A stretch of DNA of 64,000 bases, taken from contig NC_081408.1 in the NCBI RefSeq assembly GCF_030272615.1, forward strand, positions 769,205,336 to 769,269,335, given 5' to 3'. Positions 12,994 through 24,530 of the stretch are shown piece after piece. The notes below the pieces were generated by a model. It was given only the letters and a program-made list of their open reading frames with translations, made no database searches and was not told where the DNA came from. Within the stretch, counting starts at the first letter, position 1. Each line of letters starts with the position of its first letter. This DNA is from Cryptomeria japonica. Its lineage: Eukaryota > Streptophyta > Pinopsida > Cupressales > Cupressaceae. A program made the position numbers and the translations under genes.

Positions 12994-13660
12994 GTGAGAT
13001 CATAAGGTCATGAGTATGCCCCCTCGGGAGCGAAATTGAAAGATAGTGAGGGTTCATGATGATAGGCAATTTTTAGCGATGATAAGTTGTTTCAGCACAA
13101 ATTGATTCAGAGGAATTTTTGAAATTTTAGCGAGAAATTGAGTGCAAAGTTCATTTGTAGAAATTAAATTGAGATTCAACGTTCATTAACGAGAAATTGA
13201 GCGCAATTAGAAGATAGTGAGATCATAAGGTCATGAGTATGCCCCCTTGGGAGCGAAATTGAAAGATAGTGAGGGTTCATGATGATAGGCAATTTTTAGC
13301 GATGATAAGTTGTTTCAGCACAAATTGATTCAGAGGAATTTTTGAAATTTTAGCTAGAAATTGAGTGCAAAGTTCATTTGTAGAAATTAAATTGAGATTC
13401 AACGTTCATTAACGAGAAATTGAGCGCAATTAGAAGATAGTGAGATCATAAGGTCATGAGTATGCCCCCTCGGGAGCGAAATTGAAAGATAGTGAGGGTT
13501 CATGATGATAGGCAATTTTTAGCGATGATAAGTTCTTTTAGCACAAATTGATTCAGAGGAATTTTTGAGATTTTAGCGAGAAATTGAGTGCAAAGTTGAT
13601 TTGTAGAAATTAAATTGAGATTCAGCGTTCATTAACGAGAAATTGAGCGCAATTAGAAGA
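12994..13660. repeat. Three tandem copies of a 222-224-bp unit
   Basis: GTGAGATCATAAGGTCATGA occurs at 12994, 13218 and 13440, and each unit ends with GAGCGCAATTAGAAGA. Copies are almost identical, which points to recent unequal exchange within the element. It lies between the gag-like frame and the 3' LTR, where pol would be in an autonomous element. Confidence 0.9.
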
Positions 13661-16231
13661 GAGAATGAGCTTTTGATGAAAAACACTAAGTGGTCCAAAT
13701 TTTGTGAAATTTCGATGAGAGAGTTGACATCAGATTTTGATTTCGATCCTGAAAATGGACTCAAGACAGTCGATTTACAAGCTCGTGATTTGATTTCATC
13801 GTACTTGTGTTGATTGATTATGAGATGTTGTTCTATATACTTTATTCTATATTTATTCTAAGGGTTTAAAGAGTAATGCAAATGTTTATTTTTCTATGCA
13901 ATAATATGAATGCAAATGAACAATAGTGAATGTATGAATCTATATTAAATGCTCATGGATGCAACTAAATATCTCAAAACACAAGTAATCAATCGGAGAC
14001 ATGATGAAGAAGAAACCACTTAGCTGAGAAATGATGATGCTTCAAACTCTCATTCAGAAGATAAAGGGATTATTGTTATCATACAGAAATCACTCTAAAT
14101 TCACAAAATGCGGAATGAAATGCAAAATGAGATGCAACTGAAACCTATTCACTGGATTTGAAAAGCTTAATTTTCATCATTGAGCATTTTACAATTATAG
14201 CAGGCAGATTAGAGTTCTGAGTTCCTTTCTTTTCATGTGCAATATTAATTATCTTGTCCGAAATGACCCTTTTTTCATTCATATCCTTGGACAGATTTTG
14301 CATGGACCTGGATTGCATGAGAAAGAAATTCCCTCAAAACAGACAAAGAAATGATGGGAACCTCCCTGTAGCATTTAAATAAGTAGAGTCGAGGTATGTG
14401 AGGTGATTTCACCTTGATGTGAAGGCTCTTATCATAGACACCCAGCTAATTTAGATGTTTCCAGATCATTGGGATCATTCCTACAAGCAGAAAACAAGAA
14501 AATATTATGCCCCCAATCCTTGCTCCTCTTAGTGAAGATAGACTTCCTCGAGTTACTCAGAGGGATAATAATCGAAAACCAATATAAAAGACAACACACA
14601 AAGAAAATTTTCACGCATAGCTCAAACAGTTTAGTGATTGTTTTCAGTAATGTTGTTTTTCTTGTGCACTCAGTGATAAAACTCTTCAAAAGTTAGGAGA
14701 CAGGTAACTGACTCAGAGTGGATGACTAGGTTTCACTGGCGTAAGGTTGACTTGGTTGATATTGCTTAGGACATGTAATGTGCTCTATTGATTACCTAAG
14801 ACTAGGACAATGATTGGTTTCAAGCCATGAGGGTTCCTAAAGAACCAGGATGTCACAAAAGTGACTAAAATATATGTACAAATGAAATCAAAGAATTGCA
14901 TGAAAGTGGGAATGCCAACGTTGCATTGATAGATGGAGCGCTTGAGTACAAGAGGCACCTATTTACCAGGTTTTCACCTACTTGGCAGAGATTCATTTTT
15001 CTTACCAAAGTGCCTGTTTACCAGGTTTTCACCAAGGCATTTTCTCTCTTTTTTCCCTTTCTTTTTTCTTTTTTTTCTTTTCTTTCTTTTTTTTTTTGAA
15101 CTTCTTCGGGACTTTTTCTGATTTTTAGGATTTATTCAAGACTTTTTATGATTTTTCAAGACTTTTTCTGATTTTTAGGATTTCTTCAGGACATTTTCTG
15201 ATTTTTAGGATTTCTTCAGGACATTTTCTGATTTTTAGGAGTTTGTTCAAGACATTTTATGATTTTTAGAATTTTTAATGTTTTCTCCTAGTGTCTAGCA
15301 AGGTAAAAGGGATTTTGAGTACATGAATGGATAAGCGAATGATGGTGGATTCTGTCAAGGACTATCTCACAACGTTAATCCAAGCATAGGGTCTAGATAT
15401 AGCAATGTAAATCAAGGATTTTAGCGATTTAAAGCAAGGATATAGTGCAGCAAAGCAAGGATATAGCGTAATGAAGCCATATGGTCCAAAGAAGTGGCCA
15501 TGTCAAGAGGTTTGTGGAAAGCGTGTTTTTGCATTTTGTCCATAGTGTTGATCAAGATCAAGGAATAGATTTGGATAGGAGGCAAATAGGACAATCAAGA
15601 TCAAAGGTGGTAATGAAGGATGTAAGCGAGCAATGGATAGGAGCTAAAGAGTTTGGATCAAGTGCAATATATAGGACATACAAAACCTATAAAGATATTT
15701 AACCTTGTCAAGATCAAAGGTGGAAAAGGGATATGCATGTAAATAGAGCGAATGAGGGATAATGGAGGATGAAGGATAATGGAGGAAGAAGGATAATAGA
15801 TGGATGTACATGGATGGAACTTGCCCCTAGTGTAAAGTGTAAAAGGATAATGGATTACACATGATGCATGTTTGCCAGGTTTTCATCATGGTACTTGCCC
15901 AAGGCGCCACAAGAAGTGGTTTTCACTCATGGACGAAATTATTTCTCTTTACTTCTTTTTTTTTGATTTTTTTTTCACTTTTTTATCATTTTTTTTTTTT
16001 TGGAAGATAATGGAGGCATGATAGGAGATGGAAGAAGGACCCCATCATCTCGCTTCTTTGGATGGTACCCTTGGAATATGAGTTGCAATAGACTATGGCT
16101 ATCAACGTATGCTCAAAGATGTTGGCAAGATAATGAAATGAAACTAGGGCAAGGATTTATGCAAATGATTGGATAAGAGGGATGGAAGGGTGAAAAAGAG
16201 GTGTTGGATAATGGATGGGATATTGGAAGAA
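13661..16231. repeat. Non-coding 3' region with T-rich runs and short repeats
   Basis: Includes about five 30-bp units around 15105-15275 (GAC.TTTT.TGATTTTTAGGATTT). It also has three copies of TTTACCAGGTTTTCACC-like text (about 14960, 15017 and 15868), and poly-T/CTTT runs at 15040-15100 and 15950-16000. No pol homology in any frame. Confidence 0.55.
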
Positions 16232-18541
16232 TTATGTATGGATAGATGGAAATGTTGGAAATATCAACATTGGCACACACCTTGAGGGATGGTGGACATA
16301 TGGAAGAGAAGTGAATCTTAGATTTTGAGATTTGGATGGAGGAAAGGTTACAGATTTTGGGGCATAAGAATCAAAAATGGATGAAGGAGGTGATGGAGGA
16401 ATAGAATCGGAAGGTTTGGATGGAGGAACAACAATTTTGGATGCTAATTTTGATTTTTCTTTAGACTTTTGTGCTTCAAGGAGCCACTTAGGGATCCACA
16501 TGGTTTTTGATTTTTCATGCTTTTGTAGTTCCTTAGAGCGCATTACTTGTACAAATTCCTTAGGAACCCATATAACTTTTGAATTTGCTTCTTTCTTTGT
16601 GGGCCTTTGTGGAGTTTTGCATTTTTCTTTTTCTTTTCAGATCATATTTTTCTTTGTTTTGACATGTCGATTAGATGGGACATGTTGATCCTTGAATACA
16701 TGTGGATTGCTTGATTTATGACTTTTATGCGTGGAATCCAAATTGCTTGGAGAAGGAAAAGAATGTATGGATGGATAGGAATGATATGAAGGTATTTTAG
16801 ATGGATGGAAGGTACTCGAAGATGTGTACCTTTGTTGATCCTACATAAGGGATGGAGGGTTATAGGGACTTAGAGTGGATGAAAGTGATGATGGGTAAAG
16901 CGTATGTTTGGATTTAACTGGAGAAATGTAGGATTTTTTAGGGATACCAACATCTTGAGAGTGAGAAATGTAGCCATTATAATCAAGATTTTCTTTTATA
17001 GCAGGGCATTCTAATATACCCTGTTCATGAATGTCTAACCCTTTTCTTTGATAATGGATACTTTGAAAGATCTTTTTAACAAAGGGTTTCTTCTTACTTT
17101 TGATGCTAGAGGCAAGTTCATTTTGAGGTGGAGGTGGCTTGCAAGGAATGATAGGATCGTGAGAGGGATTTATGGGCATGATGGACTCTTGAGGTGAAAA
17201 TGGAGGATTATGACAAGGAGATGAAGGGATACTTTGATCTTGACATGGAAGATGACCATTAGATAGAGTAGGAAGGGTGTTTGACTCTTCATTTTGAATA
17301 GGATTGTTTGAAAAGGTAGAAGAGGCATCATGATCTTGCTTAGGATGTAGACTAGGAATGGGATTTGAAAGGATTATTTTCTCTTGAGATGGAAGGGCAT
17401 CATCTTGGAATAAATGGAAAGGTATAAGGGGATCATCATGGGATTCTAGTGAAATATGATCTTTTTCAATCATTAGATGGGATTGAGGAGTTTTGGTGTC
17501 TTGATTTTGATCTATGATAGGACTTGTTTCTTCATTTTTTAGATTATCCTCTTGACATGGAGTCACTTCTAAGGAAGGGGTAGGATTGTGCATAGGCACA
17601 GGGGATTCTTGGAAGGTCTCCATATTTTGGCATGATGGGGAAGCATTTTGGAAAGGGCCTTCTGGAGTGGGTATGTTTGGAATTGAAGTGTAAGATGACA
17701 TAGGATCTGGGATTTTCAAATCTTTAGAGGAACTTTTATTAGTATTGGGATTAGCTTGGATTTCCATAGGAGATAGCCCTTGAAGGTAAACATGAGAAGT
17801 TTCATTGTTTGAAGGAGATGAAGACATCATGGAAGAGATGGAGGCCACATGTGGAGCCTTTCTAGACATAGGTTCATGATTTTGATTATGCTTAGAAGTA
17901 GTTCCTTCTTTTTCTTTAGGTGAGTCGTTAGGATCTTCAATTTCAATGACACCATCATCAAGGAGATCTTGAATCTTATGTTTTAATTCCATACACATTG
18001 AAGTCTTATGTTTGTTATGCCTATGATATGCACAGTAATTACTCACAACTTCGCATCCCCATGTGGTCTTTTTAGGCAATATGATAAGATTGTTCTTAAG
18101 AAGCTCTTCCAAAGCTGACTCAATAGATTGCCCCAAAGGTGTAAACTGTCTATCTAGGGAATATTTGGAGGAAATGTCTTTATGTCTTGGTGAAGGTGTT
18201 TTGTGAGCTTGTTTGAGATTTGGTCTTTGTTCGTCAATTACTTGTTGGTATTCGCTTGTCAAATCACATAATCGTTTTAGCATTTCTTGAAGTTTCTCAC
18301 ACTTGATATCATACATTTGTTTTTCAAATGGAGTCATTAATTTATTTTGTTGGATTTCCATGTCATATATTTCTTCCTTGATATCTTGAAACATTTGAGA
18401 AAAGGTAGCCATGGGAATTGGAGCTAAGGTATCCATGAGATTCTTACTTTTGTCAAAAAAATTTAGAAGAGCTTCTAGTTTGAACAGGCATTTACAACCG
18501 ACATGACCGAGAGCTAAATGTGTTGCAGAAGTCAAGATCAA
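16232..18541 (-). pseudogene. Gag-like frame of the 10.4-kb element, two in-frame stops
   Basis: One reading frame runs on the minus strand from an upstream stop near 18630 to 16232. It is interrupted only by TAG at 16841-16843 and TGA at 16637-16639, giving about 770 codons with no frameshift. Near residues 130-205 it has FTPLGQSIESALEELL followed by YCAYHRHNKHKTSMC and LKHKIQDLLDDGVI. This matches the conserved block (F.PL...LE.LL, then C.YHR..GH....C..LK..I..LI) found in the gag region of plant Ty3/Gypsy elements. The upstream part is coiled-coil-like and the rest is Ser/Pro/Asn-rich linker. Beyond the first stop the motifs WVPKEFV and WIPKWLLEAQ occur. The first ATG is about 36 codons into the open stretch; the true start is uncertain. 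The product would be a capsid-like protein. No pol follows. Confidence 0.7.
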
Positions 18542-18825
18542 ATTGTAGCTAGTAGTTTGTTTAACGTAGTGATTGAGTGAAGTAACTAAGATCTGGTCTG
18601 GTTTGAGGAATGATATATCCTGTGTAAGATGTTATCTAAGTTAACTTAGGTTTGATAAGATGTTTGTTTGAACTAGCTGAGAGATGATCGACAAAATCGT
18701 GCAACGCAATAGTAGAGGTACACTATCAAGGTTGTTTATGCTTCAGAGGATGATAACTAGTGTTAGGCTTGTTGTAGACTATTTTGGATAGGTCTAACTA
18801 TTCTAGATTGGCAAAATCAGAGACT

Positions 18826-19110
18826 CATACGATAGAATTTTTGAGACCGTACGACAGTAAAACAGATTCAAGACAACAATAATTTTGTTTCATACAAGTT
18901 GTTGTTTAGTACCATACGACAAATAGGTAGGTCTCGAACAACAAATGATTATGTTCAGTTATGTCTCGTACGACATAGGATTTGGCTTGAAACAAAAGAC
19001 TGTTGGGTTTCGTATGACAAAGGATTGAGCTTAGGATGACAATTTAGTAGACTCATATGACGCAAGATATGGTGTAGGACAACAATTTACTAGACTTGTA
19101 CAACTATTCA
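18826..19110. repeat. Cluster 1 of the TCGTACGAC word
   Basis: About eight variants occur every 40-65 bp: CATACGATAG, CCGTACGACAG, CCATACGACAAA, CTCGAACAACAAA, CTCGTACGACATA, TTCGTATGACAAA, TCATATGACGCA and CTTGTACAACT. The core is a GTAC-centred palindrome. Confidence 0.65.
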
Positions 19111-20302
19111 TAGGACAGAGACTAAAAATTCTGAGTTTTTTCGATTGCTGAGTATGACAACTGAGTATGACCAATTCTGAGGTGGACTGATTTTTATTTT
19201 TTTTGACCAGGATAGACTAGCTTTGACATGGATAGAGTTTTATCACTGAGTTTGTTGGTTTGTTTTCTCTAGTTTTAGTATTTCAGTTTCAGTTTCAGGG
19301 ATGAAAACATAGAAAACACGCAGTATGAATAGTAACTCCAATCACAACATGCAAACCCTATGGAAGTTGGCCTAGAGAAGAAAACCTTTGCTTGCTAACT
19401 TAGGTACACACCCAATAGCTAATCAGAATACGGCCCCTGAGTCTCACGCAATGGATTCTCAACATCGTATTATCTAACTCCAAATGCTAATGGGGGCACG
19501 ATATGGCAAGTGTCTTGGGAGAGTTACTATCTCTCTTGCACAAAGATTATCAACCTTTCGGAGGTGAATCAAGTAGCTTCTATCTTATAGTTTTTAGTCA
19601 GGAATTCTATTTGAAATTACCCCTTGAAGTCACGCAAGCATGAATGAGGCCTATAGCCCGACAAGGTATAGTCACGTAAACATGATTGAGACCACAAGGC
19701 CCTACAAAATGCTCGCTGTGAGAGATCTCAAAGAGAAAACTCAAATAATCCCATCCTTTGAGACTTTAATCACTAGAGGCCTATTTATTATAGTGAGTTG
19801 GAATGCTCAGGTCTAGTTGTACTCACTTGGGTCGTTCTCATAAGGTGATTACTTTTTCCCACTGTGACAGGCCCACTAAAGGTACACAAATCTTAAAACT
19901 TAGAAAAAAGCTTCGAGGGTCTAGATTTCTGATTGTTTGTAAAAGAAAAGAGCATACTCTCCTACCTCTCAGATTTTTCTAAAAACACAAAAGACAGATT
20001 TGTTCTTTAACTAGATAGCAAGTTAGGTGCCTAAAAAAAATGAATTTAAAGAATACACGATGTTTGGTTGATTCTCTTTAGGCGACCTGCAAAAACAACG
20101 TATCAGTAGTCATGTTGTTTTTATTCTTTGGCAGGCGTATGTTTGATTGATAGATTCTTTGACAAGCGTCCTGCAAGAAACTAGTTAGGCTGTGAAAATC
20201 TCAGGTAGACAAAAGACAATTCAGGGTCAGTGTTAGCATAATCAAAATTTAATCCAAGAAAAACCCTGAAAAGTAATCTATTTTTAATCTATCAGAAAAT
20301 AG

Positions 20303-20540
20303 AATCGTACGATAATCCTCATAAAATGGAATGACAAAACACTTTTATCATACAAGTCACAAATAAATAAAGAACGACATAAGATAGCAAAAACAGTGTT
20401 TCGTATGAGTCCATATTCTGATTCATACGATAATTAACAGGATATAATCTTGTTTTGTACGATAAAATGTAGGCATCAATATAATTTCGTACGATGCAAT
20501 AAAACTACTTGTACGATATTTCGCAGAGACTGTACGGACA
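20303..20540. repeat. Cluster 2 of the TCGTACGA word
   Basis: About nine variants: ATCGTACGATAA, ATCATACAAGTC, AACGACATAAG, TTCGTATGAGTC, TTCATACGATAA, TTGTACGATAA, TTCGTACGATGC, TTGTACGATATT and CTGTACGGAC. The cluster sits directly inside the 5' LTR/primer-site end. Confidence 0.65.
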
Positions 20541-20592
20541 AAACCTGCAGATAAAAAGATTTATTTTTTTTAGGCCGAAAAAGTAGTTTTCT

Positions 20593-20610
20593 GCCCCATG
20601 GTGGGTGCCA
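20593..20610 (-). promoter_or_regulatory. Primer binding site of the 10.4-kb element
   Basis: The minus strand reads TGGCACCCACCATGGGGC, five bases after the end of the 5' LTR. It starts TGG as expected for pairing with a tRNA CCA end. The tRNA species is not decided. Confidence 0.6.
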
Positions 20611-20615
20611 GAAAA

Positions 20616-21646
20616 TGTGTGTGTGAAAATTGGACCTGTATCTGTAAGAACAACACTTCAATTAAGTCATTACATGCATGGTTAGACAGATATAAACATG
20701 AATAATAAAACCATAACAAATCAACCCATTGCCTTCTAGTAGATGCGAGTTTAGATTGCTCTCAAATTGCTAAGCTATCCAGTGACTAGACAACACCTAA
20801 ATGAAGGATTTTATTCTATATGAGCATGAATTCAAGCTAGATGGATGCAAGATTAATCTAACAAGATTTAAGCAATAAATGAGCTAAATGATTTAAATAT
20901 TTATGCAATAAATTAGTATGTGAATATCTAAATGCACAAATATCAATGAACCTAGAGCAAAAACAACATAATAACAATATATTCTCCAGGATCTTTTTGA
21001 ATGAGAGATGAGAGCCTGAATTTATAGAAAATTCAGAAAGAAACCAACGGCTAAGATCAAATGATGATGAGCGGTCAAGATTTTCCAAGAGGAAGCACAA
21101 TCCAGGTGAATTGATGTGATTGGATGCTTTTCTCAGTTTTAAAGGAAATTGAACTAAAATTAAGATTAAAATCAGAAAAAACTGATTTATTCTCTATTTC
21201 ATTCAAATTTAATATTTAATTGTTTTAATTGCTTTCTTTGAGATTGTTTATCAATTTTTAATTTGTTTTTTTCAAGATTATCTCCAATTGATTTATTTTC
21301 TCAATTTTTAATTCTTTCTTGGTCAATTAATTCCTTTTTTGAAGATTTATGACAAATTGATTTATTTTTCAAATTAATTCCTCTTTTTCATGTTTTAATG
21401 GCAAATTGATTTATTTAATTAAATATGCAAAAGATATTTAATTAAAATAAATAAGATAATTGTTTAAAATGATTTACTTGGAATGATTTAATTAATATTG
21501 AGTGATTAATTTTGCCATGTGACATTGATGATTAAAGAATTAATTGTGTGCTCAAGATTTATTTAATTGCCTTTGGTTAGGACCTTGGTGACATTGTCGA
21601 GATTAGGGGCTCATGGTTTAGATGACCATTTTTTTAGGGTGTTATA
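20616..21646 (-). mobile_element. 5' LTR of the 10.4-kb element
   Basis: About 1,031 bp. On the minus strand it starts TATAACACCCTAAAAAAATGGTC (a TG start changed to TA) and ends in TG/CA repeats. The TATA box is near 21021-21028 on the minus strand. It is followed on the plus strand by the GGGAT target duplication (21647-21651). Confidence 0.85.
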
Positions 21647-21651
21647 GGGAT

Positions 21652-22663
21652 CGCCCAGTTAAGGGATGGCTAAAATACCTGGTTAAGGGTTAAACCCTAT
21701 TAAAGGTTACCTTGTTAGAGAATTTCAAGAACTCAATGATTTTGAGTCACCCTATTAAAGGATTTACAGCAAGCTGGTTAAAGCTACCTTGTTAAGGGAT
21801 TTTCCAACTGTTGAAGTGGTTAGAGATCAATAGGTATTACAATGATCTGGTAATAGCACTCAATGCCAATTCAGATCTGCTTTAGTTCCTTCTTTTTGCA
21901 ATCACACTCTGCGGGTATCTATTCACTCCTCTGGTCTGGCAAGTATCATGTATCACTTCACTTGGATACACACACACAAAATTTGCCAACAACCTCTAAA
22001 TGAAACATATCATCGACCTTATAGAAAATAGATAGGCCGGTAGCATAAACCCTAAACCCTAAACATTTAAGTTTACCAATTCAGTCGGTTGAATTCTGAT
22101 CGTTGATCATACTGCATTGAATACAACGGTCTTGAACATATCTCAAGATGTTCTCCATCATTCATTCTTTGCCACTTCAGGAAGCTGATAACCCATCATG
22201 CGTTCTCCACCATTTATAGAAACTTCACACATTCCTGAGGTGGATAGGATCAATCTCCTTCATGCAAGATCCTTCACACATACAAGGCTGATGTGGCAAC
22301 ATGATCTGATCTTCATTACAATGTTAACTCATCACATGATGTCATCGGTTGAATCACATAGGCTTGGAACACTTCAACCAGAAACCCTGAAGTTGAGACT
22401 ACCAACCGGTAGTCATGCAAAACTTCCATATACCTGTTCTCACACCAATATACCGGTTCACCTCAAACAAACATACCACTTCACCTTTGTCACATATACT
22501 AGTTTACAATGTTATACCAGTTCTCACATATACCAGTTCTCAGTATCATATCGGTTCTCTTTCTAGTTGCTTACTTCAATATATTGGTTCACTCTTTAGC
22601 ATATTGACATCAATGACAACATACAATATCATCATGCCATCATACTCTACACATATGCCAACA
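21652..22663 (-). mobile_element. Copia 3' LTR, proximal part (U3 side)
   Basis: On the minus strand it starts TGTTGGCATATGTGTAGAG directly after a purine tract. The opening TGTTGGCATATG is identical to that of the LTRs at 36567 and 42273. Together with 10735-11226 it makes an LTR of about 1.5 kb, split by the nested element. Confidence 0.75.
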
Positions 22664-22830
22664 ATCTCCCCCTTTGGCATTGATGACAAAATACAAAGAT
22701 ATTTGTCCACTTCACATCTTCTCCCCCAATACTATAGATATCTTCTCCGCTTCACATCTTCTCCCCCTTTGACAATAATGCCAAAGTGGAGGCACAAGCT
22801 TACCACGTTCCACTATGCTTCTCCCCCTGA
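22664..22830 (-). promoter_or_regulatory. Purine tract and three upstream look-alikes of the Copia element
   Basis: On the minus strand GCCAAAGGGGGAGATTG adjoins the LTR. Further GGGGGAG tracts occur upstream within about 165 bp (CTCAGGGGGAGAAG, TCAAAGGGGGAGAAGATGTG and TTGGGGGAGAAGATGTG). The element at 36567-43074 has the same arrangement. Confidence 0.65.
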
Positions 22831-22949
22831 GGAGTTTCATCCTTCAACACATCAATCCTGAAAAGATTTTGATAATGTAGTACTTGACTGATGTGGAGCA
22901 CATACCTTTAGTTCACCTCTTGAAGGGGTAGCACCCCTAATTCACCTCT

Positions 22950-24455
22950 TCAATAGGTAAATGCAGCCTTCTGTAGAGGCTTGGTGAATATGTCTGCTAA
23001 CTGCTCCTTACTGGAAACATGTTCTAGTACAACCTCTTTGTTCTGAACCTTCTCCCTCAAGAAATGATACTTGAGCTCAAAGTGCTTGGTTCTAGCATGC
23101 AAAACCGGATTCTTGGAAATGTTAATAGTACTTGTGTTGTCACAAAATATACTTACCGATTCAGAGACAGGAACTTTGAAGCCATCTAAGACATGCTTCA
23201 TCCAAATTGTCTGGGTGCAGCTCATAAATGCTTCAACATACTCCGCTTCAGCTGTAGACTGAGAGATACAACTTTGCTTGTTACTCATCCATGAGACTAG
23301 TCTACCACCAAGAAAGAATGCACCACCAGTTGTGCTCATCCGGTCGTCCACATTACAAGCCCAATCGGCATTGGTAAAAACTTTGAAACTAAAGTCATTA
23401 CTGTATGGATACCACAATCCATACTCTATGGTTCCCTTAAGATATCTTAGAGTCCGCTTGACTGCTACCATGTGGGATTCTCTTGGACTTTTTTGAAAGT
23501 GTGCAAAAATGCCTACTACATTTGCAATGTCTGGTCTATTGTGTACTACATAGTGCAACTTACCGATCATTGATTGGTATTCCTTCTCATTTACCAATGC
23601 TGAGTCATCCTCTTTTGATAATTTACAACTGGTCACCATCAGTGTACCAACCGGTTTACTGTCTTCCATGCCAAAGGTCTTCAACACCTCTTTGACATAC
23701 TTGGACTGGGTGATAAAGATACCATCTTTCAATTGTTGGATCTACAGTCCAATGAAGAATTTAATCTCTCCTATTAGGGACATCTCAAATTCCTTCTTCA
23801 TCTCATCAGCAAACTCATGACTCTTATCATCTCCACCAAATATTATATCATCAACAAATACTTCACGGATCAGAATTTGATCTCCTTATGATTTCAAGTA
23901 GATATTGCTATCTTCACTTGTTCTTTGAAATCCTATCTTCACAAGATGGGAGTGGAGATGGTCATACCATGCTCTAGGTGCCTGCTTTAGCCCATACAAG
24001 GCTTTATGTAGCCTACACACCATGTTGTTGTCTTCTGATAGGACAAACCCATCTAGTTTCTCTATGTACACCTCCTCTTCAAGTATTCCATTCAGGAATG
24101 TAGATTTTACATCCATTTGATATATTTTGAATCCCTTAAAAGCTACATATGCAAGAAGCATACGAACTCCTTCCAATCTGGCTACAGGAGCAAAGGTTTC
24201 TCCATAGTCTTCCCCTTCTTCTTGGGCATATCCTTTGCACACCAATTTGGCTTTTTTCCTTATCACTGTGCCATCTTCATTCAGTTTATTTCTAAAAACC
24301 CATTTGGTGCCAATGACATTCTTATTCTCAGGTCTGGATACCAGAGACCATGTACCATTCTTTTCTATCTGGTCAAGTTCCTCTTCCATTGCCTTGATCC
24401 AGTCTTCATCTTTATGTGCTTCTTTAAATGATTTAGGCTCAAATTCAGAGATCAT
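22950..24455 (-). pseudogene. Copia reverse transcriptase-RNase H, C-terminal part of pol
   Basis: One minus-strand frame of about 500 codons with two in-frame stops (TAA at 23886-23888 and TAG at 23742-23744). The RT part shows the Ty1/Copia signatures [34 protein letters not shown] (D present) and [21 protein letters not shown], the metal-binding catalytic box, lies just after the first stop. The RNase H part has DWACNVDDRMSTTG, STAEAEYVE, CDNTSTINISKNPVLHARTKH and DIFTKPL. Gag, protease and integrase are absent: the homology begins at about the MISEFEP residues, and upstream sequence belongs to a CACTA transposase. It is therefore a 5'-truncated copy. In the cell it would copy element RNA into DNA in a virus-like particle, but this copy cannot encode the full enzyme. 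Confidence 0.9.
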
Positions 24456-24530
24456 GCAAGAATTCTCTCTGACCTTCTTCTTGTAAGAATTCTCTCTGAC
24501 CTTTCTTCTTCTTCTTCTTCTTCTCCATCA
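24456..24530. other. Junction between the Copia fragment and the CACTA transposase
   Basis: AAGAATTCTCTCTGACCTT is present twice in a row (24459 and 24485), next to a CTT microsatellite. The left side belongs to Copia pol and the right side to the acidic C-terminus of a TNP2-like protein. Repeat-mediated joining is an inference. Confidence 0.5.

Larger units (their letters stand above)
18632..20592 (-). promoter_or_regulatory. Long leader of the 10.4-kb element
   Basis: Nearly 2 kb lie between the primer site and the gag-like frame with no supported ORF. Two clusters of a TCGTACGA/CATACGAC word sit here, listed separately. The middle part (19150-20280) shows nothing I can name. Confidence 0.5.
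11227..21646 (-). mobile_element. Complete non-autonomous Gypsy-like LTR retrotransposon (10.4 kb), nested in a Copia LTR
   Basis: Two LTRs (11227-12292 and 20616-21646) both begin with five TG repeats and are flanked by the 5-bp target duplication GGGAT at 11222-11226 and 21647-21651. A purine tract next to the left LTR and a primer site next to the right LTR show minus-strand orientation. The internal 8.3 kb holds one degraded gag-like frame (16232-18541), non-coding tandem repeats, and two clusters of a TCGTACGA-type word. No protease, reverse transcriptase, RNase H or integrase motif is visible in any frame, so movement would have depended on another element. Confidence 0.85.

Noticed and set aside
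12994-13660. CRISPR-like regular repeats
   Set aside because: Units are 222 bp and contiguous without spacers. It is a tandem repeat inside an LTR element of a plant-type genome.
14896-15121. Two overlapping plus-strand ORFs ending in Phe/Ser-rich tails
   Set aside because: The tails translate a CTTT-rich run, and the region is the non-coding 3' part of a retroelement.
16377-16688. 103-codon plus-strand ORF
   Set aside because: Antisense to the continued gag-like frame at 16232-16840. Its composition mirrors the Lys/Ser-rich minus-strand text.
24117-24431. 104-codon plus-strand ORF opposite the Copia reverse transcriptase
   Set aside because: Antisense shadow of a strongly recognised pol frame. 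No motif of its own.
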